The position numbers and the translations under genes are program-made. A DNA stretch of 64,000 nucleotides from Pisolithus tinctorius. Lineage: Eukaryota > Basidiomycota > Agaricomycetes > Boletales > Pisolithaceae. Below the pieces are notes generated by a model. The model ran no database searches. It saw only the letters and a program-made list of their open reading frames with translations, and was not told the DNA's origin. Location: positions 5,766,001-5,830,000 of the forward strand of contig JANFAH010000002.1 of the NCBI GenBank assembly GCA_024663395.1. Direction: 5' to 3'. Of this stretch, positions 50,628 to 62,003 are shown one piece after another (the stretch's first letter is position 1; each line of letters starts with the position of its first letter).

Positions 50628-51950
50628 TCATGTGCATTTGGTGTCAATGACCATGCCTAGTAGGAGTTCCTTGGGCATATGTTTGAGGGTTGGTAATATA
50701 CAGTTGTTGAGTGCATGTACCATGTCATTGAGGTGGTCTGGCCAATTCTTTGGGATGTTGTTTTTGTCTGATGTTCCCTGGTCATCTTTGCCTAGTTCTG
50801 GTGCACAGATGCATTTGAGTACATGGAGTAGGAGTTTGTTCATCCCTTCTACTAGGCCATTAATCCACAGTGAGTATGCCACAACTATGTGATGGTGACA
50901 GGACCACTTAGCACAAAACTCTTTTACTTTGTTGTTGTTGAAGTGTTTCCCTCCATCTGTCATGAATGTTTCTGGTGTGACATATGCATTAAAGATCATT
51001 AATAGGCTGTCTTTTGTTGTTTTTGCAGTGCCCACTGTTTTGAACTTTGTGATCCATACATGTTGAGAGAATGTGTCTAGGAATACTCCTAGTGTGTGGT
51101 AACCTCCCTTTCCTGTGGGCATGCTGAGGTAGTCCCCTATGAGCAGCTCAAATGGGTGCCTGTGTGTGATTGGTTCTAGTAGTGAGTGTATATGTTGTGT
51201 TCTGAAGTTTTTGCACTTAGTGCAGTTTGTGGTGGCATTCATGATTGATAGGTCTATCTTGGGTGAATAGTATTTGTCAGTGAGTGCCATTTTGAGTGCA
51301 TCACATCCCCAGTGGCTGCCAGTGTCATGGATGTGTTTTGCCTCTCTTTCTGCTTCTTCTTTTGTGATGCATTCCATTTTGCTTCTTGGCCATATGCTTG
51401 TCTCTCCATATATGCACCACAGGTGTCCATCTTCTATCATGTACTGTGAGGCCCTGTGGCATGCTCTGCTCCATTCCCTGGGGTTCACATTTGTGTTGAT
51501 GTTGAGCATGGCATTGATTACTTCTGAGAACACTGGTTTGTTAGTGAAACAGTTGCATAGCTTTTGGTATTGTTTGTTGATGTTACTTAGTGTGAATACA
51601 TTGTTGATTATGCCTGTTAACATTTTTGGGTCTGGGTCTACCATCCACTGGCTTCCATCCTCATGCATTTGTTCAGTGTTGTCCCATTGTCTGCTTAGGC
51701 CATCTGCTACTATGTTTACCTTGCCTGGTATGTGTCTGACTGTGATGATGTTGTGTGCTAGGATACTGTCCCTCCACCACATGTGTGCTGCTGAGATGTT
51801 GCTGTTTGATAGGATATCCTTGAGTGCTTGGCAATCCATTTCTATTTCTACTGGGTATCCCCAGATGATATCTGAAAAGTGGTCTAAGCCATATTTCAAT
51901 GCTGCAAACTCTAGTAGGAATGGTTTATAGTTACATTCTGCCATTGACAT
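50628..51950 (-). pseudogene. gypsy RNase H and integrase region
   Basis: An open stretch of 440 codons. RNase H appears as YKPFLLEFAALKYGLDHFSD with EIEMDCQALKDIL and HIPGKVNIVADGLSRQW. The integrase has an HHCC-like zinc region ending NCTK, the DDE triad as IGDYLS, FMTDGGKHF and GLVEGMNK. The triad residues are intact, unlike the reverse transcriptase. It follows directly on the RT frame after a single TGA. Confidence 0.88.
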
Positions 51951-53156
51951 TCATTTGGATGCAAAGGTGATGTGGATGATCTTGCTCATGGTTTTCCTGC
52001 TTGGCATTTGCATTTGTATGCATTGTGTTAGTACAGCTCCTAGTCCTTCTTGGCAGCTGTTCATTGTGATGATGAATGGTGTTCCATCATATCTGGGTGC
52101 TTGTAGTAGTGGTTTGCTAGTTAGTGTTGTCTTCAGTTCCATGAATGCTGCCATGTGCCTCTCTGTCCACTTGTCTTCTAGTTTGTAACTTGTCATTGCT
52201 CTCTGGTATGTTGTTTTCACTACTGGGTGGGGTATATTGACCTGTTTTATGAGGTCCCTCAGTGGTCCTTCTATTTTTGCATATCCCTTGATCAAGTCCC
52301 TAAAGTGTCCAGTTAATCCTAAGAACAAGCTTAAGTTCAACACATTGTCTGGTTGTTTCCAGTTGACAATTGCTGTGAGTTTGGCTAGGTCTGGTTGGAC
52401 TCCTCTTGGTCCTACTGTGGCTCTGGTGAACATCGTCTCCAACATGAAGAGCTTGCACTTTGTAGGTGATACTGATAGGTGGTTTTCATGAAAGCATTGG
52501 AATACACACCATAGGGTGGTTATCATGCCCCTGAACATGTTGTCACTGCATCTGCAGTTGTTGACAAATAGTTCTATGACATTGCCAGCTAGTAAGTTGT
52601 GTAGTATGTTTGTTACTGCCACTGAGAACATTGTTGGTGCTCCCATGAGGCCCATGGCCATCCTTGTGTACCAGAAGTATCCTTGTCCTTCAATGAAGAA
52701 TGTCAGGTACAGTCTCCATTCTTCTGGTACTGCAATCACATAGAATCCAGATGCAAAGTCAAATACTGATATGTATTTACATCCACTGAGTCATTGTTGC
52801 TTGGCCCTTATGTCACCTTGTTGTAGCAGTGGTATCTGCATGACTTTGTTCAGTTCTGTTCAGTTCTGTGTTACTCACCATTTTGTGATCCTTTTGTCCT
52901 CCTGCATTTGTATCCAGCTGGTGTCCTTTGCTTTCAGTATTGTTGGGAATGGTATTTCCACTCCAGCTTGTTCACATTGCCTGTTTAGTTCACACTGTAG
53001 GTCCTCTAGTGTTAGGCTTGCTTTGTCATTGTGTGTTTTCTGTGTGAGGACTGTTGGTGCAATGTGCTTGATTCTTGAGACATCCACTTGTTCTATCATT
53101 CCTGCATCGAGCATTTGTTGTGTCCATTTGTGCATAAACATTTTTTGTGGTGGCAA
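51951..53156 (-). pseudogene. gypsy reverse transcriptase, catalytic site lost
   Basis: Pieces 53156-52875 and 52739-51951 cover RT, with ISVFDFASGFYVIAVPEEW, GYFWYTRMAMGLMGAPTMF and FLGLTGHFRDLIKGYAKIE. The expected F/Y-V-D-D box reads FVNNC (codons complementary to 52557-52562). Loss of both aspartates abolishes polymerase activity. A TGA at 51951-51953 replaces the family arginine at the junction to RNase H. Confidence 0.88.
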
Positions 53157-53639
53157 TAGAGGTCATTGTCATGGGGATATTGTGAACTTGAGTCCTTCTG
53201 GTATGTTGAGGTTTATTGATGCTTCTGGAACCAATAGGACTTCTTTGATGGAGCACGTGAATGTATCAGTGTATTCTGTTTGACTTGTTCTTTTTTGCTT
53301 TGTGTGAGGTTCAGGCCTATTTGTATTGCCTTTAGTATGTGTTTGATGCATTTGGGGTTGAATGGGTTTGTTTGTCTTGTGAACACATTGTCATCTATAT
53401 GATTTATTGAGTACATTTCTTTGTTGGGATCTGGGTTGTTGTTAGTCCATGGGCCTTGTTCCTTTGATGTTACTGTGTCTCTATTGCACTGCATGTTTTG
53501 CTGCTTGTCTGTGCATTGTTTGATGTCTAGTGTTTTTTGTTTTTCTCCCATGATTCATTGGTGTGTTGGGTCATGGTATCTGTTGGTCAGTACCATGGTG
53601 TTGATGCCATCTGTGACTGTTATATTGTCTGTGCTGTAG

Positions 53640-54124
53640 TTGTGTCATGCTCATAGGGCTTGCAGTAGTGGTTTCCCTAGTAGGAACACCCAGTTTCCCC
53701 TGCTGTTGAACATGACAAACATTGTTTCAGTTTGTACTGGTCCAATCATTATCTGTCCCATCCACTGTGTTACTGCTGGGGTGATTGTGCCATTAGCCAT
53801 TCTTAGCATTTGTGAGCAATTTGACCACCCCCTTAATCTATGTTTTATTGCTTCATAAACAGTGATGCACATTGCATTAATCATTGCTCCATTGTCAAAG
53901 AGGGCTCATACTTGTACTTTTTCTCCACTGTTGCTGATGATCATTATGTGGTGAATGAACAGGACAGTCTTGTTGTCCTCAAGTGTTGTCATAAGAATGA
54001 GGAGTTTGCAGCATTGATAGTGGTTGTCATTGATGTTGATGTGCCTTTCCTCAGTCTCATCATCTGCAGCATCAGGAGGGTCCCCACCTATCAGGTTCCC
54101 AGTTATGCCTGACTTGTCAGCCAT
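53640..54124 (-). pseudogene. gypsy aspartic protease region
   Basis: Minus-strand reading gives ALFDNGAMINAMC, the retropepsin-like active site in the form used by this family, then HRLRGWSNCSQMLRMANGTI and GNWVFLLGKPLLQA. Upstream residues to 54124 are acidic. Broken from the RT part by stops. Confidence 0.75.
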
Positions 54125-54390
54125 GTTATATGTAGTTGTGTTGTGGTCATCAATATCACCTATGTCTCCTCCTAAATTAGAGCTCCACTCGAACTTTGTA
54201 TGCTTATGTCATGAAGGCCTGGGACTTTTTTGGGGGTTTTTTCACCTGGATTCTTTGTGAGACTTCATTACCAAACTAGATCTTAGCTTTGGGAATGGAA
54301 GCCCCAAGGATCTGGCAGTGTGATAGTCACATGCCCCTCGCTTCTCAACATCTATTACTACCCACAATACTAAATTAGACTTATCAGTTT

Positions 54391-54425
54391 GAGTTGCAGC
54401 GATGAGCTGGGATGAGTTGGACGTT
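54391..54425 (+). repeat. island-bracketing repeat, right copy
   Basis: Matches 36631-36665 at 32 of 35 positions. It lies 34 bp upstream of the GH92 start codon, thus within that gene's promoter or 5' UTR. Confidence 0.75.
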
Positions 54426-54458
54426 GCCAGGTGTCTGAGGGAATCCCCTCTGTTAACG

Positions 54459-57400
54459 ATGAACGCCCGTTCTCTGCTTAGTTCGACTCTCCTGATATGC
54501 CTGCTCACCGCAACATCACCGAAACCCATCCCACTTGCATTCTCGGTTCCAGCCAGCGACGCAGTGGACCATGTCAAACCGTAAGTTACCCCCTATTCAA
54601 GCACTGCTTACACTTGTAAACTTGTTCAGGCTGATCGGAAACGGTGGCGACTCACCAAATGGCTCAGGAGGAATGATTCCCTCTACTGCACCCCCCTTTG
54701 GCATGACACGGTGGGTCGCACAGACGCGGGAAAACTACGTCTCTGTCACACCTTACAACTACACCGACATGCGTATACATGGCTTCCAGGGAACACACCA
54801 ACCCGCTATTTGGATGGGTGAAAGTGGTCAAGTGGTCGTCTCTCCCGGTGCTGGTGCTGTCCGTACCGAATTCAAAGACCGCGGGATGACATTCAGCCGT
54901 GACGATGAGGTCACCTCTGCCAGTTATTATAGCGTAGAAATGGATGCGATAGAAGGGGGGAGAATCCTAGCAGAGCAGACCGCAAGTGAGAAACGCGACC
55001 CACCGTCTGTCCCCTACGTTCCAACTCACTCTGCACTCCCCTAGCATCTCGCGTCGGTCATCTACGCTTTACGTTTATCGGAACAAATTCACCTTACATT
55101 CTTATCGAGGCTACTCGTGCTAGCGTATTGGGGTCCTCGGATCCCTACAATGTCACATATCCGGAAGGCGCAATCCTTATCGACCCTACCAACAGGGAAA
55201 TATGTGGAAAGAACCCAGAACGGCAGGATTTTATTATCGAGCCTGTCTCTACACCTGCCAGAAACTGGAGCGGTTACTTCTGCGCCCGTTTCGACGAACC
55301 CTTCGACTCATGGGGTGTTGCGCAAAACGGAACCTTATCGGAGGGGAGCACAAAAGGCGGTGGTGTCTTACTATCCGGTTATGCGCGCTTCAGCCCCTCT
55401 CTTAGACAGGTCACTGCACGAGTCGGGGTATCGTTTATCTCGATCGAGCAGGCCAGGAGAAATTTGGATATCGAGATTCCCGATGACCAATCTCTCGAAG
55501 AAACTGCCAAAGCAACACGCACTGCATGGGCAGAAAAACTTGACAGGATCAAGATTCAAGGAGCTACGAAAGACCAGAAACAGGTGTTTTATACCGGGTT
55601 CTTTCATACCCTACAGGTGCGGTTGCCTCCTCTTCCTGGTAGTTATTAATACCGCCGGGAGCAGTATCCGTACGAACAAGACGAATATGGTATTTATTAT
55701 TCTGGATACGACGATGCAATCCACGAAGGCATTTCATACACTGGGTACTCGAACTGGGTGTGCTCGATTCGTTGCCTTGGTCTGTGAAACGTTCATCGTA
55801 GTTCCAGGATACCTACCGTGCTGAATGGGCATGGCTTATCCTTTTTGCTCCGGAGCGCATTCCTGGGATGGTACAGAGCATGCTTCAAGATTACCAGGAG
55901 GTACGTTAAGTCTACTACCTATACGAGGTTAGTACCATCACGCTGCACAGGGAGGCTGGCTTCCTATGTGGAAGAACATCATTGGTATGTACTGACCCCA
56001 CCTTTCCTGCTTTGTCGTGTGTCGAGCTCACCGACGCCAGAGACCAATATCATGGTAAAGATTTGTTCCTCTGACTCCCTGTGCATAACGAACATATGTA
56101 GATCGCCACACACGCCGACTCGCTCATTGCAGAGGCTGCCTTGAAAGGCATCACTGGGTTTAATATGGAGACCGCCTGGGAAGCCGTACGCAAAGATGCT
56201 ACGCATCCTCCAGTAAATGACACCACTACAGTGTAGGTCAACGTACGCCTATCCCTCACAGGATCAACCGACTTACATCCTATGCAGCTACGCTGATCGT
56301 GAGGAGGTAAGTGGCCGAGCACGACCGCGCTTCGTTTAACATCACACTCTGGCGCACGTAGAATGTAGGCTACGAGGTCCGCGCGGGCCTTACCTCCGTA
56401 TATAAGGAACGTGGGTGGGTGGCAGCTGACATCCACTCTGAAGCAGCTTCCCGCACTCTCGACTACTCGTGTTCGTCCTAGTTCGCTCTTCTCTCCCAAC
56501 TTTCTTCTCATCTAACATCACAGACGACGATTACGCTGTCTCTGTTCTCGCCAAAATACTCGATAAACCCACCGAATCCGCATTCTTCCTGAACCGTTCT
56601 CTCACAAGCCCATTTACCATCTTCAATGCAGCCACAGGATTCATGGAGGCGCGGAACGCCAGTGGGGAATGGGCAGGGCAGGAAGTGGGATGGACGGAGG
56701 GTGATATGTGGGCGTATACCTTTGATGTAGTGCAGGATATCCCCGGATTGATCGAGAGACGAGGTGGCAACAAAAGTTTTGTGGAGTTTTTGGATGAGCA
56801 TTTTAATGGCGGTGTGTCTTTTTCCTCTTAGTTCTTCATCCATCTTAGTCTGATGGGGTCCTTCTGATGATGGCATGATTTTGCACAGGCCATAACGACC
56901 ACACGAACGAGGTGAGATAGCTAACACCTTCCACGAACGACTTCCCTAATCTCATTCACGATGAATCACATCTCAGCCTTCTCATCATATTCCTTACTTG
57001 TATTCATTAGCCGGTGCAGCGTCCAAATCCCAGACGCGTATTCGACAGATCGCTGAGGAGAACTACAATGCTACGGTGAATGGGCTTTCTGGGGTGCGTT
57101 TTTTTTTCTTTGTCTGTTCGTCGCTAGTTTGTTGTTTGTCTTCCTCCCGCACTTTCAGAATGGATCACGCGAACTGACGACAGCCACCAAAATAGAATGA
57201 AGACTGCGGACAAATGAGCGCATGGTATCTCTTTAGCGCTTTGGGATTTTATCCCGTTGACCCAGTCTCGGGAGAATATGTCATTGGGAGGTACGCCAAA
57301 CTATTCGTCGTGTGCTCTCTTCCTTACCCTTCCATCCATACACATTTTACGCCATCACCCACGGTAACTTGAATTTGCAGCCCCTTCTTCGACACCGTCA

Positions 57401-57639
57401 CCCTCAATTTTCCCCCTTCCCCTTTCTCCAACTCGACTAAGAACGGCGGCACCTCTCTCCATATATCCGCCCCAAATGCTCCCACCCAACCATACATCCA
57501 TAGTTTACGCATCAACGACATGCCCGTTACGGCACCGCTCATCACACACGCGGACATCGTACAAGGAGGCGTTTTCGAGTTCGCAATGAGCGGGGTGCCG
57601 GAGAGGTGGGGGAGTGAGACGCTCGTCGGGTCTGAGTGA
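54459..57639 (+). CDS. GH92 alpha-1,2-mannosidase, secreted
   Basis: Fifteen exons join in phase to 774 aa: 54459-54580, 54630-54985, 55045-55616, 55665-55757, 55808-55900, 55951-55984, 56041-56054, 56102-56232, 56288-56306, 56362-56470, 56524-56811, 56889-56911, 56977-57093, 57196-57290, 57381-57639. The N-terminus SLLSSTLLICLLTATS is a signal peptide. GH92 landmarks in order: GNGGDSPNGSGGMIPSTAPP, GWLPMWKNIIETNIM with THADS, VYADREENVGYEVRAG, GWTEGDMWAYTFDV, HNDHTNEPSHHIPYLYSLAG, and NEDCGQMSAWYLFSALGFYP. Family members are calcium-dependent inverting exo-mannosidases that trim alpha-linked mannose from glycans. Four exons are 34 nt or less; each is needed to restore conserved sequence. The promoter lies against the transposon island. 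Confidence 0.95.
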
Positions 57640-57860
57640 AGTGACTCTGAATCAGTGACTTGGTAATACAAAGCCATAGTATGGTGTACGATATCCTCTA
57701 CATGAATGTGGTTAATATTTAGCAGGGTTGTAGTTACGCTATACCCTCTCTCAAACCACACCGAGTACCCAATTATAACTCTTCCTGTGTTCAACATATC
57801 GGAAGTTCGTGGTAACTGGTATACTAGCAGTCATCTATGATAACGATACGCACGCTCTGT

Positions 57861-59866
57861 TCATCCTCTCCCAAATGAGAACCCACGCTGCCCAGCCTGT
57901 TGGAAAAACTGGGCAAATGGGTGGTCCGCCCCACCGCCACCAGACCCATGTCCACCGAACCCACCAAAGCCAGCAAAATGAGATCCTGCGAACGGGCTCC
58001 CGCCTTGTGATCCGGTGTCGTTGGGATCGTCGCCGTTGTCGAAGCGTTGTCGGAGTTCTTTATTACGGATATCAAATTATTTATTGTAACGAGAGTGGTG
58101 GGAAGAGGACATACCAGGATTACTCAATACCTCGTACGCTTCGTTCACAGCTGCCATCTTCGCCTCGGATCCACCTTTATCGGGGTGGGCTGTCATCGCT
58201 GCTTTGCGGCTGCACTCATGACCTCAATGAGTCATATCATCCAGTAAAACGAAGAGGGAGGATGTAGATAAGAAAGGAAGACACGTACAATGCCTTCTTG
58301 ATTGTCTTGGTATCCGCGTCGCGAGGGACATCTAGGACCTTGTAATAGTCTTTCGTCTTGGACTGTTTCAGGAGACGCTGAGCTTTTTGTAAGCGGTTAA
58401 GGACCTGCAAAGGGACGACATGAGTACTTGTTCACCGGGAAACCCAGGAATCACCGGAAGAGAAAATGCACACTCGAGAAAAGAGGAAAGAACGACTCAA
58501 GGAAGGTTTTACTGACATCACGATCTCTCCTCCCACTCCCCTCCACAGCTCTCTCAAATGCTCTTACTGCCTCCTCCCACATCTCCTTCGCCAATAATGC
58601 CTCACCCTTCCCAACCCACCCATCCACCTCCGGCCCTCCTTCACCACCAGCATACATCTCCCCTGCCATCCTGTGTGCCTCTGCCGACATCGCGAGCAGT
58701 GCGTCGCACCATGCCTCACCCTTCTTGACCAAGTTGAGATGCGTATACGCACGGCATGCAGCCCTGAGGATGTGTGCTCGTCGAGGGCTCTCAGTACGTG
58801 CGTCCGGGATGGAGATGGATGATGCCTTGCTTGGTTTAGAGGGAGGCGCGAGGTGTTCGGGAGTAGCTTGCTGATCCAAAGCCCGTTCGAACGTGGCTGC
58901 GAATCCATCGCTGGGGTACATGCCCGCAGGACCAACGATGTGCTTGACAACGCCCATCCAGTCCTCCTTCTGAAGGAGCTTGTCGAGCGTCGCGAACCCT
59001 TTATCCAAAGACTTTGCGAGCCGATGTGCAGCAAGACATTGTGGTGAATCTGGATCGAGGTAGAGACATTGTTTCAATGGTGGAAGGTGTGACGTGTGCG
59101 AAGACGAGGGGGAGGGCGGAAGAAGGAAATAGGCGAGTCGGAAAATACGCATGAGGGACGCGCTCGTTGGCGGTGAGAGGTGTGATAGGCGGCTGCGTGT
59201 TATAGAAAGCGTCAGTAAAACAGAAGACGAGGAGACGACGAAAGACACGAACCTCAGGTCGACCACCGCACCTTGTGGATCACCACCCGCCAAACTGCAC
59301 TCCGCCTTCGTCTGTCGCAGCTCTGTACTATGACTGGCCACACGCAGAGCCTGGGTTGCAGCCTCGGAACACACTGTCCACAGCTGTGCGCGTCGTGCAT
59401 CTTTCGCTTTCTTCGCTGCTGCCTGTGCATCCTTGATATCCGCTCGCAGCTCGGCTACGACAGAGTCAGAGTCGGAGGCTTTTGCAGCATAGGTGTCGAG
59501 GGTTCTCTGTGCCTGCGTCCAATCACCGTCTTTCATGTGTATCTTGGCTATCATGAGTATGGCCCGATCGAACTCTCCAGACGTCAACTCCAAAACCTTT
59601 GAGAAATCCTCGAGAGCGTTCGCATGTCTATTAGATGACAAGTAGGCAGTAGCGCGTTTATAGAAGAGAAGATAGTCGCCTGGGGAGAGGGAGATGGCAT
59701 CTGAGTATGTCTTGGCTGCGTCGCTCCAGTGGCCTGCCGAGAGGAAGGTGTCGCCGCGTGTGACGAGCGGTTGGAGGTTGGGATGGGCGAGTCCACCCGA
59801 CTGGTTTGCTTGCACCAGAGGTGGGACGAGAAGAAGCAACGCAGAAATACACTGAGAGAACCGCAT
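57861..59866 (-). CDS. DNAJC3: DNAJC3/P58IPK-like ER co-chaperone
   Basis: Five exons (59866-59253, 59192-58517, 58404-58289, 58209-58115, 58057-57861) give 565 aa. A signal peptide (FSQCISALLLLVPPLVQA) is followed by TPR repeats, for example GDTFLSAGHWSDAAKTYSDA and RATAYLSSNRHANALEDFSK, and the spacer KQCLYLDPDSPQC. The J domain begins KDYYKVLDVPRDADTKTIKK; its HPD is at about 477-479, right after a phase-2 intron. The tail is Gly/Phe-rich and has no HDEL/KDEL. In animals the protein binds unfolded chains in the ER lumen by its TPRs and stimulates BiP by its J domain. The start is the ATG that gives the signal peptide; an upstream TTG in frame is not needed. Confidence 0.93.
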
Positions 59867-60079
59867 CCAAACCAGAAACCTATTCAATACAACTTCAAGG
59901 GGAGTGTTTCAATACAAACTTCGGGCGACGTGTTTCAACAAGCCATGGAGTACCTAATCCGGTAACCCCTGTGGCAAACTACAATGTTGAATTACAGTAA
60001 TAGCTACAAGTAGTCGTTATCATTATCGTGAGTCTCTTTAGGTTAGAATCATTTCTCAGATTATAGAAATCCAATGCAG

Positions 60080-60651
60080 TCACAGAACTTGAAGAATAGC
60101 GCATATGAACGCCAAGGCCAAGATGCCACGAGAATGCCCTTGAACTCTTCGCGTAGCACCGTTCGTCCAGGAAGGCAGCACCACCGCATTGGAGGGGATA
60201 GGTGTAGAGCTGATCGCAAGCGCCGTGGGATATACGACAACTACAGGAATTGATATGTCAGTGCACAGGATGGAATATCTGGCAGCCTTCACGAACTCTG
60301 AGATGCTTGAGCTGATACACTCGGGAAGTCAGAAGTGAGAGTAGATTGATCCATGACCTCACTGCCGGACTTTGCATACAGTACAGATGATGACGGAGGT
60401 GAATATGCCACCATTTTGGCGGAGGACATCTGGGATTCTATCGCACGACGTCAATGCTGCTGGTCTACGATGAAATCCACACAAAGAAACGTACCTTCAA
60501 CAATCGTGTGTGGGACGATATTGTCAGCAGCATTGACAGCCGCGCCTGTAGAGCCGAAGGAGTTGCTTTCCACAGCGACTTCGGTCAATACTGGCATAGC
60601 AACCGAGCCGTACACGAACGATGCAGTAACAAGGAGCGATGCGAATCTCAT
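60080..60651 (-). CDS. small secreted protein, possibly GPI-anchored
   Basis: Four exons (60651-60495, 60429-60380, 60311-60293, 60240-60080) join in phase to 128 aa. The N-terminus MRFASLLVTASFVYGSVAMP is a signal peptide. The C-terminus ends in a hydrophobic segment GILALAFICAILQVL preceded by a polar stretch, which fits a GPI-anchor signal. I do not recognise the family. The third exon is only 19 nt and rests on phase alone, so the middle of the protein is uncertain; the first exon is the firmest part. Confidence 0.5.
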
Positions 60652-61641
60652 TGTCTCGTCACGTCAAGGGAAGGAATGCGGGGGATATGGATCGGAAAAA
60701 CCATGATTGAAAACGAAAGGATGAGGTTTATGATGGTACAGCAGATGCCCCCACCAAGGAGGGATGTCATATGTTGGCCTATCACAGAACATTCGCCTCC
60801 AAATTGCTGGATAAGTGCCCCGCCATGTCCCAGGGTTAATCAGGTAATGTCAGTTGGCCCAAACTCACAGATGAAAATCATCTGACCCATGGATCGAGAG
60901 TCGAACTTGTGGTACATACCATGCTGAGTTCGTTTATAAATTGCTAGAGGGCGGTTTCACTTGGTGACCTGTCCGTAATTCCCATGAGGACGTTTCTGAA
61001 TTCGGGCCTTACAGAAATGTATGAGGACACGCATTCGACATTACAGTTGTTTCAGAAGTTCAAACGTTCAATGTTCATGTCCCGAGTGAGAAGTTGGTGT
61101 TTTAAAATCGAAAATCGAAAAAAATTCGAAAATGCTGTAGAGCAACTACGTCCATTCATCACTAATCCAACAGAGTATATAACAGCATTTGGAATACTGG
61201 GAGATACCATATGACTCGAAGAAAGGGCTGATGGTCGGGTGATCTGCTGGAGTCCTAAGTTACATTCTGAGGAAAGGCTTTATAGAAACAGCACAGAAAC
61301 CCGCTGGAGACCAGATGAAGGTCACAGATGAAAACATTTTCGGAGTAAGTGGCTAAATTCCGCCAATAATGCACCCAGCTCATCCAGATCAGCATTGTCC
61401 AATGAAGAGGATGACAGGGATGATGAATCAGGTCAGCGGTCATCTACAGATACCAGAAAATGTATTGTGCATATAACATCCAGATATCTATTGGGACTAA
61501 TAGGACGCCGGAGCCACATCTGATCAGTCAGAGCCAGGCTGAGATTGATGACGACGAGCCAGACAATGACTTCGGGGTCTGTGACAAGGTTCATGCACAA
61601 CCACATGTAGCTACCGTGTATCTGAGGTTCTCCTATTCTAT
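60652..61641. other. intergenic, no gene seen
   Basis: About 1 kb with short frames lacking motifs. The duplicated words ACAGATGAAAA (near 60870 and 61325) are too short to interpret. Confidence 0.4.
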
Positions 61642-61800
61642 GTTGTCCTGTCGAGAATGCAATCCGGAGTTACGGTAGTGTCTCGGAGTTTCACCCAGAG
61701 GGCTCGGAATTGTTCCCCGACCCTCGGAATTAAATTCCGATGTCAATGCGCTTACTAATTACGGTACTATAAATTTTCCGCACCGTTCTTTTCCACCTCA

Positions 61801-61940
61801 GTGACTACTTCGTACACTGAGGTGAGTATAGCTAGATTCCACTTGTTTACTTGGTACTGACGTAGTGTAGAAACTCATACCTTCGTTAGGTACTAATATA
61901 GTGACTACTTCATACACTGAGAAACTCATACCTTCGTTAG
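61801..61940 (+). promoter_or_regulatory. copia 1 leader: intron copy plus spliced copy
   Basis: Segment A (61801-61821), an intron with GTGAGT donor, CTGAC branch and TAG acceptor (61822-61870), and segment B (61871-61889) are followed by an 11-nt spacer. Then come A again (61901-61921, one G-to-A difference) and B again (61922-61940) joined directly, without the intron. A begins 33 nt after the TATA box, the expected start of transcription. Confidence 0.85.
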
Positions 61941-61953
61941 GTTATGAGCCCCG
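61940..61953 (+). promoter_or_regulatory. primer-binding-site-like sequence, copia 1
   Basis: GGTTATGAGCCCCG directly follows the leader and recurs at the equivalent place in element 2 (63777-63790). Such GGTTATxAG strings follow copia LTRs and bind the tRNA primer. Confidence 0.55.
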
Positions 61954-62003
61954 CTCTCGTGCTCTAATTCCGAAAGAGTTAATACACAGCAACAATACCC
62001 ACT

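Larger units (their letters stand above)
49893..54124 (-). mobile_element. Ty3/gypsy retrotransposon polyprotein relic
   Basis: Protease, reverse transcriptase, RNase H and integrase follow in Ty3/gypsy order on the minus strand. Gag was not recognised, so the 5' end may be lost. Frames are broken by stops of the CGA-to-TGA kind. LTRs could not be placed; the right end must lie before about 54330 and the left end in 47-49.9 kb. Confidence 0.85.
36680..54330. mobile_element. CpG-depleted nested transposon island
   Basis: Between about 36680 and 54330 the dinucleotide CG is nearly absent by eye on both sides of every line, while TG and CA are abundant; the flanks on both sides are CpG-rich. 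Inside are a foldback element, satellite and 64-bp arrays, SINE copies, a KDZ transposase relic and a Ty3/gypsy relic. The pattern is what cytosine methylation at CpG followed by deamination (RIP- or MIP-like silencing) leaves behind. Borders are approximate; a few CpGs survive, for example near 40190-40260. Confidence 0.85.

Noticed and set aside
36680..54330. A Starship-like giant cargo element
   Set aside because: No tyrosine-recombinase captain or host cargo genes were seen; the contents are nested ordinary transposons.
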